Shown here: piece after piece, positions 34,454-43,670 of the stretch
Numbering within the stretch: the first letter of the stretch is position 1
Layout: every line of letters starts with the position of its first letter
Assembly (NCBI GenBank): GCA_903921325.1
Contig: CAIXPL010000016.1
Coordinates: 310,001-374,000, forward strand
Origin: an uncultured Pseudomonadota bacterium
GTDB lineage: Bacteria > Pseudomonadota > Gammaproteobacteria > Burkholderiales > SG8-39
Direction: 5' to 3'
Length of the DNA: 64,000 nt
Notes under the pieces: generated by a model
Told to the model about the DNA's origin: nothing
Databases searched by the model: none
What the model saw: the letters and a program-made list of their open reading frames with translations, nothing else
Position numbers and translations under genes: made by a program

Positions 34454-36405
34454 TTCCCGAACTGGGTCAGTTCGCACTGGTGCTTGCGCTGGCCGTGGCC
34501 CTGGTGCAGTGCTCGATCCCATTGATCGGTGCGGCGCGTGACAACGCGGTGTGGATGGCAATTGCCCGACCGGCCGCGCGCACCCAATTTGCATTGGTTG
34601 TCGTTGCGTTTGCCGTGCTCACCTGGAGTTTCATCACCAGCGATTTTTCGGTGAGCTACGTGGCGGCCAATTCAACCCGAGCGTTGCCGCTACAGTACCG
34701 GATAGCGGCAGTGTGGGGCGGCCATGAAGGATCGCTCCTGCTGTGGCTGCTCATGCTCACGTTCTGGATGGCTGCGGTGAGCCTGTTCAGCCGTCATATG
34801 CCGCTTGCCATGGTCGCGCGGATCCTTGCTGTGATGGGCTTTATCAGTGTGGGGTTTCTGCTTTTTCTGCTGCTCACATCCAGCCCGTTCGAGCGCCTGT
34901 TGCCGGCCGCGTTGGAAGGCCGCGACTTGAATCCTTTATTGCAGGACCCGGGTATGGTGATTCACCCGCCGATGCTCTATATGGGCTACGTCGGATTCTC
35001 GGTGGCCTTTTCCTTTGCCATTGCCGCCTTGCTGGGCGGCAACCTCGATGCCGCGTGGGCGCGCTGGTCGCGGCCCTGGACCACGGTGGCCTGGATCTTT
35101 CTCACGCTCGGCATTTGTCTGGGCAGTGCCTGGGCGTATTACACCCTGGGCTGGGGTGGCTGGTGGTTCTGGGACCCGGTCGAGAACGCCTCGTTCATGC
35201 CCTGGCTGGTGGGCACTGCGCTGATGCATTCACTGGCCGTCACCGAGAAGCGTGGCGCGTTCAAGGTCTGGACCGTACTGCTGGCGATCCTCGCATTTTC
35301 ACTTTCGCTGCTTGGCACGTTCCTGGTGCGCTCAGGGGTGCTCACCTCGGTGCATGCCTTTGCCTCTGATCCGCGGCGCGGGGTATTCATCCTGTGTTTT
35401 CTTGCGGTTGTGGTCGGTGGATCGCTGGCCCTTTTTGCCTGGCGCGCGCCCAAGGTCGGTCTCGGTGGTCGGTTTGCCGCTGTGTCGCGCGAGTCCGCCT
35501 TACTCGTCAACAACGTGCTGCTCCTGGCCGCGGCCGGGACGGTGGCCCTTGGCACGCTCTATCCGATTTTTCTGGATGCGCTTGATTTGGGGAAAATCTC
35601 GGTTGGCCCACCGTATTTCGATGCCGTATTCGTACCCTTGATGGCCCCGGCGGTATTTCTCATGGGTGTTGGTCCGCTCGCTCGTTGGAAAGAGGCCAGT
35701 CTGCCCGCGATGGCGGTGCAATTACGCTGGGCACTAGTGGTCGGCGTGCTCGTGGCGCTGATCGGCCCCTGGCTTGCGGGCGCATGGTCGCCACTGGTTG
35801 CCTTGGGCCTGTTGTTGGCGGCCTGGCTGATGGCAGCCTGCGTGGTGAGTCTGTGGGAGCAGATGAATACGCCCGCGGCGCGTCGTGATGGTGCGACCTG
35901 GTGGCGTGCTCTTGCGCGCGTGGCCCCGGCAAGCTGGGGCATGCTGCTCGCGCATGTCGGGGTTGCGGTATTTGTGGTGGGCGTCACGCTGGTCAAAGGT
36001 TACGAAACCGAACAGGACGTGCGCATGCATTTTGGCGACAGCGTCACCGCCGGTCCCTATCAATTCGCGCTGCGCGGGGTGAGTACGGGTGATGGACCGA
36101 ACTATCGCTATCAACGCGCTCAGGTCGATGTCACCCGTGCGGGCATTCCCTACCTGACGCTTGCCCCGGAGAAGCGCAACTACCGGGTGCAGTCCAACAC
36201 CATGACGGAGGCGGCGATTGATCGGGGATTTACCCGCGACCTCTATGTGTCCCTGGGTGAGTCGATCGGTCCGCAAGACTGGACCATGCGCATCTATTAC
36301 AAGCCGTTCATCGACTGGATCTGGGCCGGGTGCGTGCTGATGGCACTGGGCGGGATACTGGCTGTCTGTGATCGCCGCTACCGGAAGCGGTCCAGCCATG
36401 AATAA
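34450..36405 (+). CDS. ccmF: CcmF, heme lyase membrane subunit (651 aa)
   Basis: A large polytopic inner-membrane protein that ligates heme from CcmE to apocytochrome c together with CcmH/CcmI. The WWD-type motif [12 protein letters not shown] (about 235) is intact, as are the helices around it and His residues such as W-G-G-H-E-G-S-L-L (about 89). About 13-15 hydrophobic segments are visible. Length is typical. It overlaps ccmE by 4 bp and ccmG by 8 bp. Confidence 0.96.
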   Translation: MIPELGQFALVLALAVALVQCSIPLIGAARDNAVWMAIARPAARTQFALVVVAFAVLTWSFITSDFSVSYVAANSTRALPLQYRIAAVWGGHEGSLLLWLLMLTFWMAAVSLFSRHMPLAMVARILAVMGFISVGFLLFLLLTSSPFERLLPAALEGRDLNPLLQDPGMVIHPPMLYMGYVGFSVAFSFAIAALLGGNLDAAWARWSRPWTTVAWIFLTLGICLGSAWAYYTLGWGGWWFWDPVENASFMPWLVGTALMHSLAVTEKRGAFKVWTVLLAILAFSLSLLGTFLVRSGVLTSVHAFASDPRRGVFILCFLAVVVGGSLALFAWRAPKVGLGGRFAAVSRESALLVNNVLLLAAAGTVALGTLYPIFLDALDLGKISVGPPYFDAVFVPLMAPAVFLMGVGPLARWKEASLPAMAVQLRWALVVGVLVALIGPWLAGAWSPLVALGLLLAAWLMAACVVSLWEQMNTPAARRDGATWWRALARVAPASWGMLLAHVGVAVFVVGVTLVKGYETEQDVRMHFGDSVTAGPYQFALRGVSTGDGPNYRYQRAQVDVTRAGIPYLTLAPEKRNYRVQSNTMTEAAIDRGFTRDLYVSLGESIGPQDWTMRIYYKPFIDWIWAGCVLMALGGILAVCDRRYRKRSSHE

Positions 36406-36925
36406 GCGCGTTGTCCTGCCGCTCGTGGTGTTTGCGATCCTGATCGCTTTTCTCGCCATCGGTCTTACCCGTGATCCACGCGAAGTGCCATCGCCACTGA
36501 TCAACAAGCCGGCACCTGCGTTCGATCTCGAATTGCTCGCACAACCCGGTCAGCACCTGTCACTGCAGGACATGCGCGGCAAGGTATGGCTATTGAATGT
36601 GTGGGCCTCATGGTGTGTCGCCTGTCGTGAGGAGCACCCGTTGTTGCTCGAATTCTCGCGCGAGGCGCTGGTCCCGCTGATCGGACTGGATTACAAGGAC
36701 CAGCGCGCCGAGGCAGTCGCCTGGCTGTCGCGCTTTGGCAATCCCTATGCGGCCGCCATCATGGATGTCAGCGGCAGCACCGGTATCGACTATGGTGTTT
36801 ATGGGGTGCCCGAGACGTTTCTGATCGACAAGGAAGGTGTCATTCGCTACAAGCGAATCGGCCCGCTCACCCGCGAGGCATTGCGTAACGAAGTGCTGCC
36901 GCTACTGAAAAAGCTCGATGGCTGA
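36398..36925 (+). CDS. ccmG: CcmG/DsbE, thiol-disulfide oxidoreductase (175 aa)
   Basis: A membrane-tethered periplasmic thioredoxin that keeps the CxxCH cysteines of apocytochromes reduced. The N-terminal anchor is about residues 5-22, the active site W-A-S-W-C-V-A-C-R-E-E-H (about 69-80) and the cis-Pro loop Y-G-V-P-E-T-F (about 134). The ATG at 36398 lies inside the last codons of ccmF and gives the expected anchor; an earlier in-frame ATG at 36368 would only add a poor extension. It overlaps ccmH by 8 bp. Confidence 0.95.
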   Translation: MNKRVVLPLVVFAILIAFLAIGLTRDPREVPSPLINKPAPAFDLELLAQPGQHLSLQDMRGKVWLLNVWASWCVACREEHPLLLEFSREALVPLIGLDYKDQRAEAVAWLSRFGNPYAAAIMDVSGSTGIDYGVYGVPETFLIDKEGVIRYKRIGPLTREALRNEVLPLLKKLDG

Positions 36926-37304
36926 GCCGACCCCATCGGTTGAAGCGCTCGATGCGCGCGTGCGCGACATCGCGTCCCGGTTGCGCTGTCTGGTGTGCCA
37001 GAACCAGACTATTGCCGATTCGCACGCCGATCTCGCGCTCGATCTGCGCGCCCAGATCCGTGAACAACTGGAGCGCGGCGCCACTGAGAAAGACATTGAG
37101 CGCTACATGGTCGCGCGCTATGGCGAATTCATTCTCTACAACCCACCCCTGCACGCGAGCACCAGCCTGCTGTGGTTCGGCCCGGCGCTGCTGGTGGCCG
37201 GCGGCCTGGCCGGATTGGGATTCGCCATACGCCGCCGGGCGCGGCTGGCGCAATCGGGCGCCCCGATCGCGCATGATCCTGACGACAGTCTGGCAGACTC
37301 CTGA
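36918..37304 (+). CDS. ccmH: CcmH (short, CcmL-like), RCxxC reductase of cytochrome c maturation (128 aa)
   Basis: The N-terminal domain has the L-R-C-L-V-C-Q-N-Q motif (residues about 22-30), whose two Cys resolve mixed disulfides with apocytochrome c. A C-terminal hydrophobic helix (about 82-103) is followed by a basic tail. Standard CcmH begins with a cleavable signal peptide, whereas here residue 1 is almost at the domain start, and an in-frame TGA at 36906-36908 blocks any extension. Export of the Cys domain to the periplasm must therefore occur by another route, or the start annotation hides something. It overlaps ccmG by 8 bp and shares its last base with the first base of ccmI. Confidence 0.9.
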   Translation: MAEPTPSVEALDARVRDIASRLRCLVCQNQTIADSHADLALDLRAQIREQLERGATEKDIERYMVARYGEFILYNPPLHASTSLLWFGPALLVAGGLAGLGFAIRRRARLAQSGAPIAHDPDDSLADS

Positions 37305-38386
37305 TGCTCGCGACCCAGTTCATTGTTGCCGCGGCGGCGCTGGTGCTGATGTGTGTGATCGCACTGGTATGGCCCGTCTGGCGCGCGGCGCGGCGCCAAA
37401 CCGCACCAACGCGCACACGCGGGCTGATTGCCGCACTGGCAGTATTTCTGATCGTGGTACCGGCCCTGATCCATCTTGCGCTGGGCGGGGCAGGCACCTT
37501 GCAGAATCTTGCGGATCAACGCGCTGCACCGGATACGCGCGAAGCGGGGCAACCGTCGGCTGAGCAGATCGTGGCGATGGTTGACCGGCTGTCAGAGCGT
37601 ATGAAGTTGCAACCGGACAATGCCGAGGGCTGGATGATGCTCGGGCGTGCCTCCTATGTCTTGGCACGCTATGACGTCGCTGCTGATGCCTATGCGCATG
37701 CCAACCGCCTGCTTCCCAACAATGCACCACTACTGGCCGATGAGGCCGATGCACTGGCGATGGCGCAAGGGCAACGCCTGGCAGGAAAGCCAAGCGAACT
37801 GTTGCAAAAGGCGCTCACCCTGGACCCGGTCAATCTGAAGGCGTTGGCCTTGTCAGGTGCCGCCGCCTCCGAGCGCGGCGAGCCGGCCCAGGCCCTGCGC
37901 TTTTGGGAGCGTGCTCTCAAGACGGTACCGGAGGGTTCTGAAACGGCGCAGGCGTTGCAGGCGACCATCGCTCAGACACGACAGTCCATGGCGGCTGCGG
38001 GTACTTCGAGTGCTGCCAGTGCCACGGGCAATGCGGGTGGCCAGGCAAACGTATCGGGCACGGTGCGGTTGGACCCGGGCCTCAAGGCGCAGACACGCGC
38101 TGATGACACCGTGTTCATTTTTGCGCGGGCGGCTGATGGGAGCCGAGTGCCGCTCGCCCTGTTGCGTCGAACGGTGGCAGATTTACCTGTTGAATTCACG
38201 CTCGATGAGTCGATGGCCATGGTGCCCAGTGCGCGGCTCACGCGCGGCCAGTCGGTGCGGGTCGGTGCTCGCGTATCGCGCAGCGGCCTCGCCGCACCCC
38301 AGTCAGGCGATATCGAAGGCCTCAGTGACCCGGTTGCCGTCGGAACGAACGGAGTACAGATCGTCCTGAACCATCGTCTGCCCTGA
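37304..38386 (+). CDS. ccmI: CcmI/CycH, TPR apocytochrome chaperone (360 aa)
   Basis: Two N-terminal transmembrane helices (about 4-25 and 43-63) bracket a basic cytoplasmic loop. TPR-like helices follow (about 105-220), including E-G-W-M-M-L-G-R-A-S-Y-V-L-A-R-Y, typical of a TPR A-helix. A periplasmic C-terminal beta domain (about 245-360) follows. It captures the C-terminal helix of apocytochrome c for the CcmF/H lyase. It is the last gene of the ccm operon. A 9-bp tandem array begins 46 bp downstream and separates it from the convergent monooxygenase gene. Confidence 0.93.
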   Translation: MLATQFIVAAAALVLMCVIALVWPVWRAARRQTAPTRTRGLIAALAVFLIVVPALIHLALGGAGTLQNLADQRAAPDTREAGQPSAEQIVAMVDRLSERMKLQPDNAEGWMMLGRASYVLARYDVAADAYAHANRLLPNNAPLLADEADALAMAQGQRLAGKPSELLQKALTLDPVNLKALALSGAAASERGEPAQALRFWERALKTVPEGSETAQALQATIAQTRQSMAAAGTSSAASATGNAGGQANVSGTVRLDPGLKAQTRADDTVFIFARAADGSRVPLALLRRTVADLPVEFTLDESMAMVPSARLTRGQSVRVGARVSRSGLAAPQSGDIEGLSDPVAVGTNGVQIVLNHRLP

Positions 38387-38432
38387 GCGTGCCAAGGGTT
38401 CTGAGCGCTTGAGCCCCCACAGAGCCGAAGTG

Positions 38433-38585
38433 CCCTCAGCACCCTCAGTGCTCTCAGCACCCTCAGCACCCTCAGCACCCTCAGTACTCTCAGTGCTCTC
38501 AGTACTCTCAGTACTCTCAGTACTCTCAGCGTACTCAGTACTCTCAGCGTACTCAGCGTACTCCGCGTTCTCAGCGTTCTCAGCG
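38433..38585. repeat. Exact 9-bp tandem array, 17 units, consensus CYCTCAGYR
   Basis: Seventeen consecutive 9-bp units fill 153 bp without indels; units vary only at a few positions (CTCAGTA, CTCAGCA, CTCAGTG, CTCAGCG cores). The right end overlaps the stop codon of the convergent monooxygenase gene, whose TGA (38580-38582) is part of a repeat unit. Every unit therefore supplies another in-frame TGA on the minus strand. No spacers are present, so it is not a CRISPR array. Confidence 0.9.
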
Positions 38586-40292
38586 GATATGGGGCCGGTC
38601 CACTGGATGACCGCAGGCGTGCGCGAGCACAGCGGCCGGATCTGCCTGATCGCCGCCGCGCCAGGCCACATGTTGATCGGGGCGTATCAGTGCCAGAGGC
38701 GCTTCGTATAACGCGGCAGCTTCTGCTGCGCTGCCATCGTCACAAAGGTTGACAACGGTAAGCGGACAGCCCATCGCCTGGGCTGCCTCAATCCAGCGGA
38801 CCGGATCGGTCTGTGCAGTGATGCGCAGCAAGGTGAATCCGGTACCGAACTGATCGTACAGGGAGTCGCCACTGGCGAGCCACAGGTGCGGGGTTCGACC
38901 ACCCGGCACCGCATTGGGAACATAGTCATTGATGACATCGGGCGGTGGCGTGCTGCCATCGCCGATGATGATGGGTGATGCGTCATAGCGGGCGCCGAAG
39001 GTAATGCCCGGAATGTTGAATTCCCGCCGTGCATGATCAAGCAGATAGGCGCCGGCTTCAGCGCGAGCCTGCTCGGCCTCCGGGCCTTCACCTTCCAGAT
39101 CGGGCGAGGGCACATAGCCGCCGATGCTGTCGGCAAACAGACGCGACTTGCCGGTGTTGCGCGCGCCGATCGGTTGCCGCTCGGCGCTATAGCTGCTCAG
39201 AAGCTCACTGCCGCCCCAACCATTCAAAACGGCGGCGAGCTTCCAGCCCAGATTGGCTACATCATCGATGGCCGTGTTGTAGCCCAGCCCCCCGGTGGGG
39301 GTAAACAGGTGTACCGCATCACCGGCCAGGAACACGCGTCCGGCGCTGTAGTGCGTGGCCACGAGCATGTAGCCTGCGTTCCAGATGCCACTATGGATCA
39401 AGCGAAAATCACACGGTTTACCCATGGCCTCTTGCAGGAACGCCTGGCCGCGGGCGGCATCGATCTCACGATCGAGGTCCTCGCCCTTTAACTGGGTGTG
39501 AAATACAAAAGTCTCCTTGCCATCGAGCGAGGCAAGAATGGAGCGGCGCTCGCGATTGATGGTCCAGTACATCCAGGCGCGGTCAACGCCCATGGTTGCG
39601 TATAGATCCTTCGATGCGAAGTACGCCGCATACATCCGACCGCCGAGAAAATCCCGTTCGATTTTTCCGTGGCCCAGCATCTCGATGCCCAGGGCGTGGC
39701 GGGTGGCACTGCGCGCGCCATCACAGCCCACAAAATAGTCACACTCAAAGCTCTGAACCGGACCGTCATCAACTGGTTCGACCTGCACGCTCACCCCATT
39801 GGCATGTTCGGTAAAGCCGAGCACCCGCATGCCGAAACGTAGCGAAATCGAGGGGTATCGCTCGGCATGCCGACGAATCACCGGTTCGATGAACAACTGC
39901 GAACAGCGGTGCGGCATCTCCGGGGTGCTCCACGCCCCCGCGGCCTGGCCGGCACGGGCCAGCGTATCGGCTCTGGCGCGCGCCGGCATTCTGAACCGGG
40001 CCAGCTCATGTCCGCAGAACCGGGTGAAATACACCACATCGGTCGGGAAGTCCGCTGGTAGTCCTTGCGCACGAATCTCCGATGCAAAGCCCAGGCGCCG
40101 AAAGTGCTCCATGGTGCGCGATTGGGTTGCGTTGGCCTGTGGGTCAGGGGTTGTGCCTGGCTTCTGATCAAACAGGATCGCGCGAATGCCGCGCAAGCCC
40201 AGTTCGTTGGCAAGGGTGAGGCCGGCTGGGCCACCGCCGGCGATAATCACCTGGGTATGCTGTGAATCGGATGGTCGCAGGGTCGTTGTCAT
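38580..40292 (-). CDS. FAD-dependent aromatic hydroxylase (MhpA/TfdB/PheA-type), 570 aa
   Basis: A single-component flavoprotein monooxygenase of the phenol hydroxylase-like group. The dinucleotide-binding motif I-I-A-G-G-G-P-A-G-L-T-L-A (about 15-27), the D-G motif V-G-C-D-G-A-R-S-A-T-R (about 188-198), the second FAD motif G-D-A-V-H-L-F-T-P-T-G-G-L-G-Y-N (about 325-340) and a C-terminal thioredoxin-like domain (about 420-560) are all present. It should hydroxylate an aromatic substrate using NAD(P)H and oxygen in the cytoplasm. The stop lies in the 9-bp repeat array. It is divergent from the MetE-like gene across 68 bp, which probably holds the promoters of both. Confidence 0.9.
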   Translation of the reverse strand: MTTTLRPSDSQHTQVIIAGGGPAGLTLANELGLRGIRAILFDQKPGTTPDPQANATQSRTMEHFRRLGFASEIRAQGLPADFPTDVVYFTRFCGHELARFRMPARARADTLARAGQAAGAWSTPEMPHRCSQLFIEPVIRRHAERYPSISLRFGMRVLGFTEHANGVSVQVEPVDDGPVQSFECDYFVGCDGARSATRHALGIEMLGHGKIERDFLGGRMYAAYFASKDLYATMGVDRAWMYWTINRERRSILASLDGKETFVFHTQLKGEDLDREIDAARGQAFLQEAMGKPCDFRLIHSGIWNAGYMLVATHYSAGRVFLAGDAVHLFTPTGGLGYNTAIDDVANLGWKLAAVLNGWGGSELLSSYSAERQPIGARNTGKSRLFADSIGGYVPSPDLEGEGPEAEQARAEAGAYLLDHARREFNIPGITFGARYDASPIIIGDGSTPPPDVINDYVPNAVPGGRTPHLWLASGDSLYDQFGTGFTLLRITAQTDPVRWIEAAQAMGCPLTVVNLCDDGSAAEAAALYEAPLALIRPDQHVAWRGGDQADPAAVLAHACGHPVDRPHIR

Positions 40293-40360
40293 AGGGAAGG
40301 CTGGATCAAAATCGACTTGTGCGGCATGATGCCCGATAAACCAAACGGAGACATCCAGCC

Positions 40361-41515
40361 ATGTGCGCGCATCGCATTCTCACGACCCACGTCGGCAGTC
40401 TGGTTCGCCCCGATGCCTTGTTGCCGCATGTCCGTCAGATCCTTGCGGGCACCCTCGCCGACGCCGCCGCCTGGGAGTCGTGTTTGAGTGAATCTGTGCG
40501 TGATGTGGTCGCGCAACAGGCCGCGGTGGGCCTCGATATCATCAACGACGGAGAGTTCGGCAAGACCCATTGGTATCGCTATGTGGTTGAGCGCTTCGAG
40601 GGCTTTGAGCAGCGTCCGGTCAAACCCGGCACGGTGCCGATGTACTTCCAGGGACAGGACAGAGCACGGTTTCCCGAGTTCTACGCCGAGTATGACAAGT
40701 CCTTGCCGCGGGCCAATCTGGAATGGGCGGCCAGTGGCCCGGTGAGTTATCGCGGCCATGGGGCGGTGGCGCGGGACATTGCCAATCTCAAAGCCGGGCT
40801 TGCCGGTGTGTCGGTGAGCGCCGGGTTCCTGCCGGTGGTGGCACCGGCCAGTCTGCTACCGGAATTGAAAAACCTTTATTACCCAACCGAAGAGGCCTAT
40901 GCCTTTGCGCTGGCCGATGCGTTGCATGAAGAGTACAAGGCCATTACCGACGCCGGTCTGATCGTACAGATTGACGACGCGTGGTTACCGGGCATGTTTG
41001 ATCGGATGGTGCCACCGGGCACCGTCGCCGACTATCGGCGCTGGGCCATGATGTGCATCGAGGCACTGAACCATGCGCTGCGTGGTCTGCCGCAGGAGCA
41101 GACCCGTTATCACATCTGTTGGGGCAGTTGGAACGGGCCGCATACGGCTGATCTGCCGCTTGCCGACCTGGTCGACATGATGCTGCAGATCAATGTCGGC
41201 GCCTACTCCGTTGAGGGTGCCAATCCGCGCCACGAGCATGAGTGGCGTGTATGGGAAAACGTGCGCCTGCCCGAAGGTCGTAAACTGATCCCCGGGGTGG
41301 TGAGCCATGCCACCAACATCGTGGAACATCCCGAAGTGGTGGCTGATCGGCTCGAACGCTACGGGCGTTTGATCGGTGCCGAGAATCTCATGGCGGGCAC
41401 CGATTGCGGGTTTGCTCAAGGGGCGCTCTATCAGCGCGTGCATCCTTCGATCATGTGGGCCAAGCTGCGCTCGGTGGTCGAAGGGGCGGAGATCGCCAGT
41501 CGTCGATTGGCCTGA
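40361..41515 (+). CDS. Cobalamin-independent methionine synthase C-terminal-like protein (384 aa)
   Basis: A stand-alone TIM barrel of the MetE C-terminal (COG0620) family. Recognisable segments are T-T-H-V-G-S-L-V-R-P (about 8-17), N-D-G-E-F-G-K-T-H-W (about 62-71), Q-I-D-D-A-W (about 205) and H-I-C-W-G-S-W-N-G-P-H (about 250-260). A G-T-D-C-G-F motif (about 347) supplies the second Cys; His and the two Cys are the expected Zn ligands. The N-terminal folate-binding half of MetE is absent, so it probably uses a different methyl donor or a related thiol alkyl-transfer reaction. Its neighbourhood of monooxygenases and Bug proteins suggests catabolism (for example demethylation) more than methionine synthesis. 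Confidence 0.85.
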   Translation: MCAHRILTTHVGSLVRPDALLPHVRQILAGTLADAAAWESCLSESVRDVVAQQAAVGLDIINDGEFGKTHWYRYVVERFEGFEQRPVKPGTVPMYFQGQDRARFPEFYAEYDKSLPRANLEWAASGPVSYRGHGAVARDIANLKAGLAGVSVSAGFLPVVAPASLLPELKNLYYPTEEAYAFALADALHEEYKAITDAGLIVQIDDAWLPGMFDRMVPPGTVADYRRWAMMCIEALNHALRGLPQEQTRYHICWGSWNGPHTADLPLADLVDMMLQINVGAYSVEGANPRHEHEWRVWENVRLPEGRKLIPGVVSHATNIVEHPEVVADRLERYGRLIGAENLMAGTDCGFAQGALYQRVHPSIMWAKLRSVVEGAEIASRRLA

Positions 41516-41527
41516 ATGCGAGGCGGG

Positions 41528-42571
41528 TTAATCGCCCTTTATATTGGCCGTCTTCACCAGATGGACGAAGTTGCGATACTCGGCGCGAATCAGACGGTCG
41601 GCGTCCTCGGGGCTGTTGGCGATCACATGGATGCCTTGCTTGCCCAGGATGTCACGCGTGCCCGCCTCAGCCAGCACCTCGCGAAACAAGGCATTCCAGC
41701 GCGCAATGATCTCGCTTGGAGTGCCTGCCGGAGCGAGTGCGCCGAACCAGGCACTCATGTCGAACCCGGGCAGCCCTTGCTCGGCAATCGAAGGGATATC
41801 CGGGGTGAGGGGCGAGCGTTCTTTTGCCGAACCTGCGAGGATGCGCACATGGCCATCCTTGGCCATATTCATCGCCGCCCCCATAGGTACAAACATGGCG
41901 GCGATCTGCCCACCCATCAGATCGGTGAATGCCTGCGCCGAACCCTTGTAGGGAATGTGGGTCATCGGGACGCCGGCCACCAGCTTGAGCTGTTCCATGA
42001 ACAGGTGATGGTGGGTGCCATTACCTGGCGAGCCGTAATTCACTGGCGCCTTCTGCGCCTTGATCCAGGCAAGAAACTCACCGGTCGTGCGAGCCGGCAC
42101 ATTGTTGGCAACCGTCAGCGCGAAAATATTGTCACCGACGATGGTGATCGGACGGAATCCCTCGATTACATCGAAATTGATCGGAAAGAACAAGGGGAGG
42201 GTGAGCGTGCTCGACGGGTGAATGGTGATCGTGTGGCCATCGGGTGCGGAACGGGCCACATATTCCAGTCCGATCGCCCCGGCCGCACCAGCGCGATTTT
42301 CGACGACGACCGATTGGCCCCAATGCGCCTGGATGCGTGGTGAGAGAGTGCGTGCCAGCACATCGGGCGAGGTGCCCGGAGTCTGTGCCAACACGATGCG
42401 AATCGGTTTGTTTGACAGCCCCTGGGCGTGCGCGGGCGCTGCGCCAAGCAGGCTGGCGAGCCCGCTCAATGGTGCGACGCCCAGACCGCCGGCCACGCGC
42501 GCCACTCTGAGCAGCCCGTCGCGACGGGTCTGGTCAATCGTCAATTCATCGTTTCGGGGGGCTCGGGTCAT
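41528..42571 (-). CDS. Bug/TctC-family periplasmic binding protein (347 aa)
   Basis: A solute-binding protein of the tripartite tricarboxylate transporter family. The leader carries T-R-R-D-G-L-L-R-V-A-R-V-A-G-G (about 15-29), resembling a Tat motif, and ends A-P-A-H-A-Q (about 50). The mature start N-K-P-I-R-I-V-L-A-Q-T-P-G-T-S-P-D-V-L-A-R (about 54-74), A-P-D-G-H-T (about 110) and N-Y-G-S-P-G-N-G-T-H-H (about 172) follow the family pattern. I use the ATG at 42571; the frame is open upstream without a credible leader. It is convergent with the MetE-like gene (12 bp). The ligand is probably an organic acid. Confidence 0.9.
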   Translation of the reverse strand: MTRAPRNDELTIDQTRRDGLLRVARVAGGLGVAPLSGLASLLGAAPAHAQGLSNKPIRIVLAQTPGTSPDVLARTLSPRIQAHWGQSVVVENRAGAAGAIGLEYVARSAPDGHTITIHPSSTLTLPLFFPINFDVIEGFRPITIVGDNIFALTVANNVPARTTGEFLAWIKAQKAPVNYGSPGNGTHHHLFMEQLKLVAGVPMTHIPYKGSAQAFTDLMGGQIAAMFVPMGAAMNMAKDGHVRILAGSAKERSPLTPDIPSIAEQGLPGFDMSAWFGALAPAGTPSEIIARWNALFREVLAEAGTRDILGKQGIHVIANSPEDADRLIRAEYRNFVHLVKTANIKGD

Positions 42572-42827
42572 TACGTCCAACGATTGGCAGGGGTAAGGCG
42601 GGCATTCTAGCCTTGAGTCGGGCGGCGCTGGATGGCGTCGCGCTGCCTGGCCGCAGATCGCCAGCACTTGTTTGGTGTCCGGTATCGTGGCGCCGTCAGC
42701 TCTCCGATGGTATGCAGTTGCGTGCCTGTGCCATGGTCAAAGCGCCCCGATCGGACTTAAACTGCGCCTTGTGCTTGTTGATCCATGGGAGTTCGTTTGC
42801 GCTCTAGCGAGCGCACAGCGTGCGCTG

Positions 42828-43652
42828 ATGCCAGAATTTCATTTGATCGCAGTCATTCTGGGCATTTTCATCGGGCTGCTCATGGCATTGACCGGTGCGG
42901 GTGGCGGCATTCTGGCGGTGCCGCTTCTGGTTTTTGGTCTTGGCCTGACGATCGTCGGTGCAGCACCGATCAGCATGATGGCGGTGGCGTTATCGGCTGG
43001 GCTCGGGGCGGTGCTTGCTTTGCGTGCAGGCGTGCTACGTTACCGCGCGGCTGCCGCAATGGGGGCATCGGGTCTGTTGCTCTCGCCGATTGGCGTGTGG
43101 CTTGCGCAGCGTGTGCCCAATCGCCCGCTCACCGTCGTATTTGCGCTGGTGCTGTTGTTCGTCGGTTCGCGCATGCTGTGGCAGGCCCATCTCTCAGCGC
43201 ACTCACCGGCGGTGACTGGACAAGCGAAGCCTCGTCCAGCCTGTTGTCTCGATCCGACCGAGGGCCGGCTGCGCTGGACGGGGCAATGCGCGCGTGCGCT
43301 CATCGGCACCGGCATGCTGGCCGGCTTTGTATCCGGACTGCTTGGGGTAGGCGGTGGCTTCATCATCGTTCCAGCGCTCAACCGGGTCTCTGATCTGAAT
43401 ATGCGCGCAATCGTGGCAACCTCGCTCGGGGTACTCACGATTGTGAGCCTGGGCGGACTGGTCTCCTCGCTCTTCATCTCCCATGTGCAATGGTCGGTGG
43501 CGCTGCCGTTTTGTGGTGGCGCGATCCTCGGCATGCTCGGTGGCCGTCAGGTGGCGGCCCGATTCTCCGGACCTCGCTTGCAGCAGGTCTTTGCGCTGGT
43601 GGCCTGTAGCGTCGGCTTTGCGCTGGCATGGCGCGCGGTGTACGTTGGATGA
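42828..43652 (+). CDS. TauE/SafE-family membrane permease (274 aa)
   Basis: A polytopic inner-membrane protein with about eight hydrophobic segments. It has the duplicated signature A-L-T-G-A-G-G-G-I-L-A-V-P-L-L-V (about 18-33) and G-L-L-G-V-G-G-G-F-I-I-V-P-A-L (about 170-184) characteristic of TauE/SafE (DUF81) anion exporters. Family members export sulfite, sulfoacetate or other small anions. The ATG at 42828 places the first helix immediately after the start. The Bug-type gene follows 18 bp downstream, so both may handle the same anion. Confidence 0.9.
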   Translation: MPEFHLIAVILGIFIGLLMALTGAGGGILAVPLLVFGLGLTIVGAAPISMMAVALSAGLGAVLALRAGVLRYRAAAAMGASGLLLSPIGVWLAQRVPNRPLTVVFALVLLFVGSRMLWQAHLSAHSPAVTGQAKPRPACCLDPTEGRLRWTGQCARALIGTGMLAGFVSGLLGVGGGFIIVPALNRVSDLNMRAIVATSLGVLTIVSLGGLVSSLFISHVQWSVALPFCGGAILGMLGGRQVAARFSGPRLQQVFALVACSVGFALAWRAVYVG

Positions 43653-43670
43653 TTACGAAGTGAGCAGACC

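Noticed and set aside
38433-38585. The 9-bp array as a CRISPR or as an (AES/TE)n peptide gene
   Set aside because: No spacers exist, the unit is only 9 bp, and the open minus-strand frame over it has no start, ribosome-binding site or continuation with protein-like sequence.
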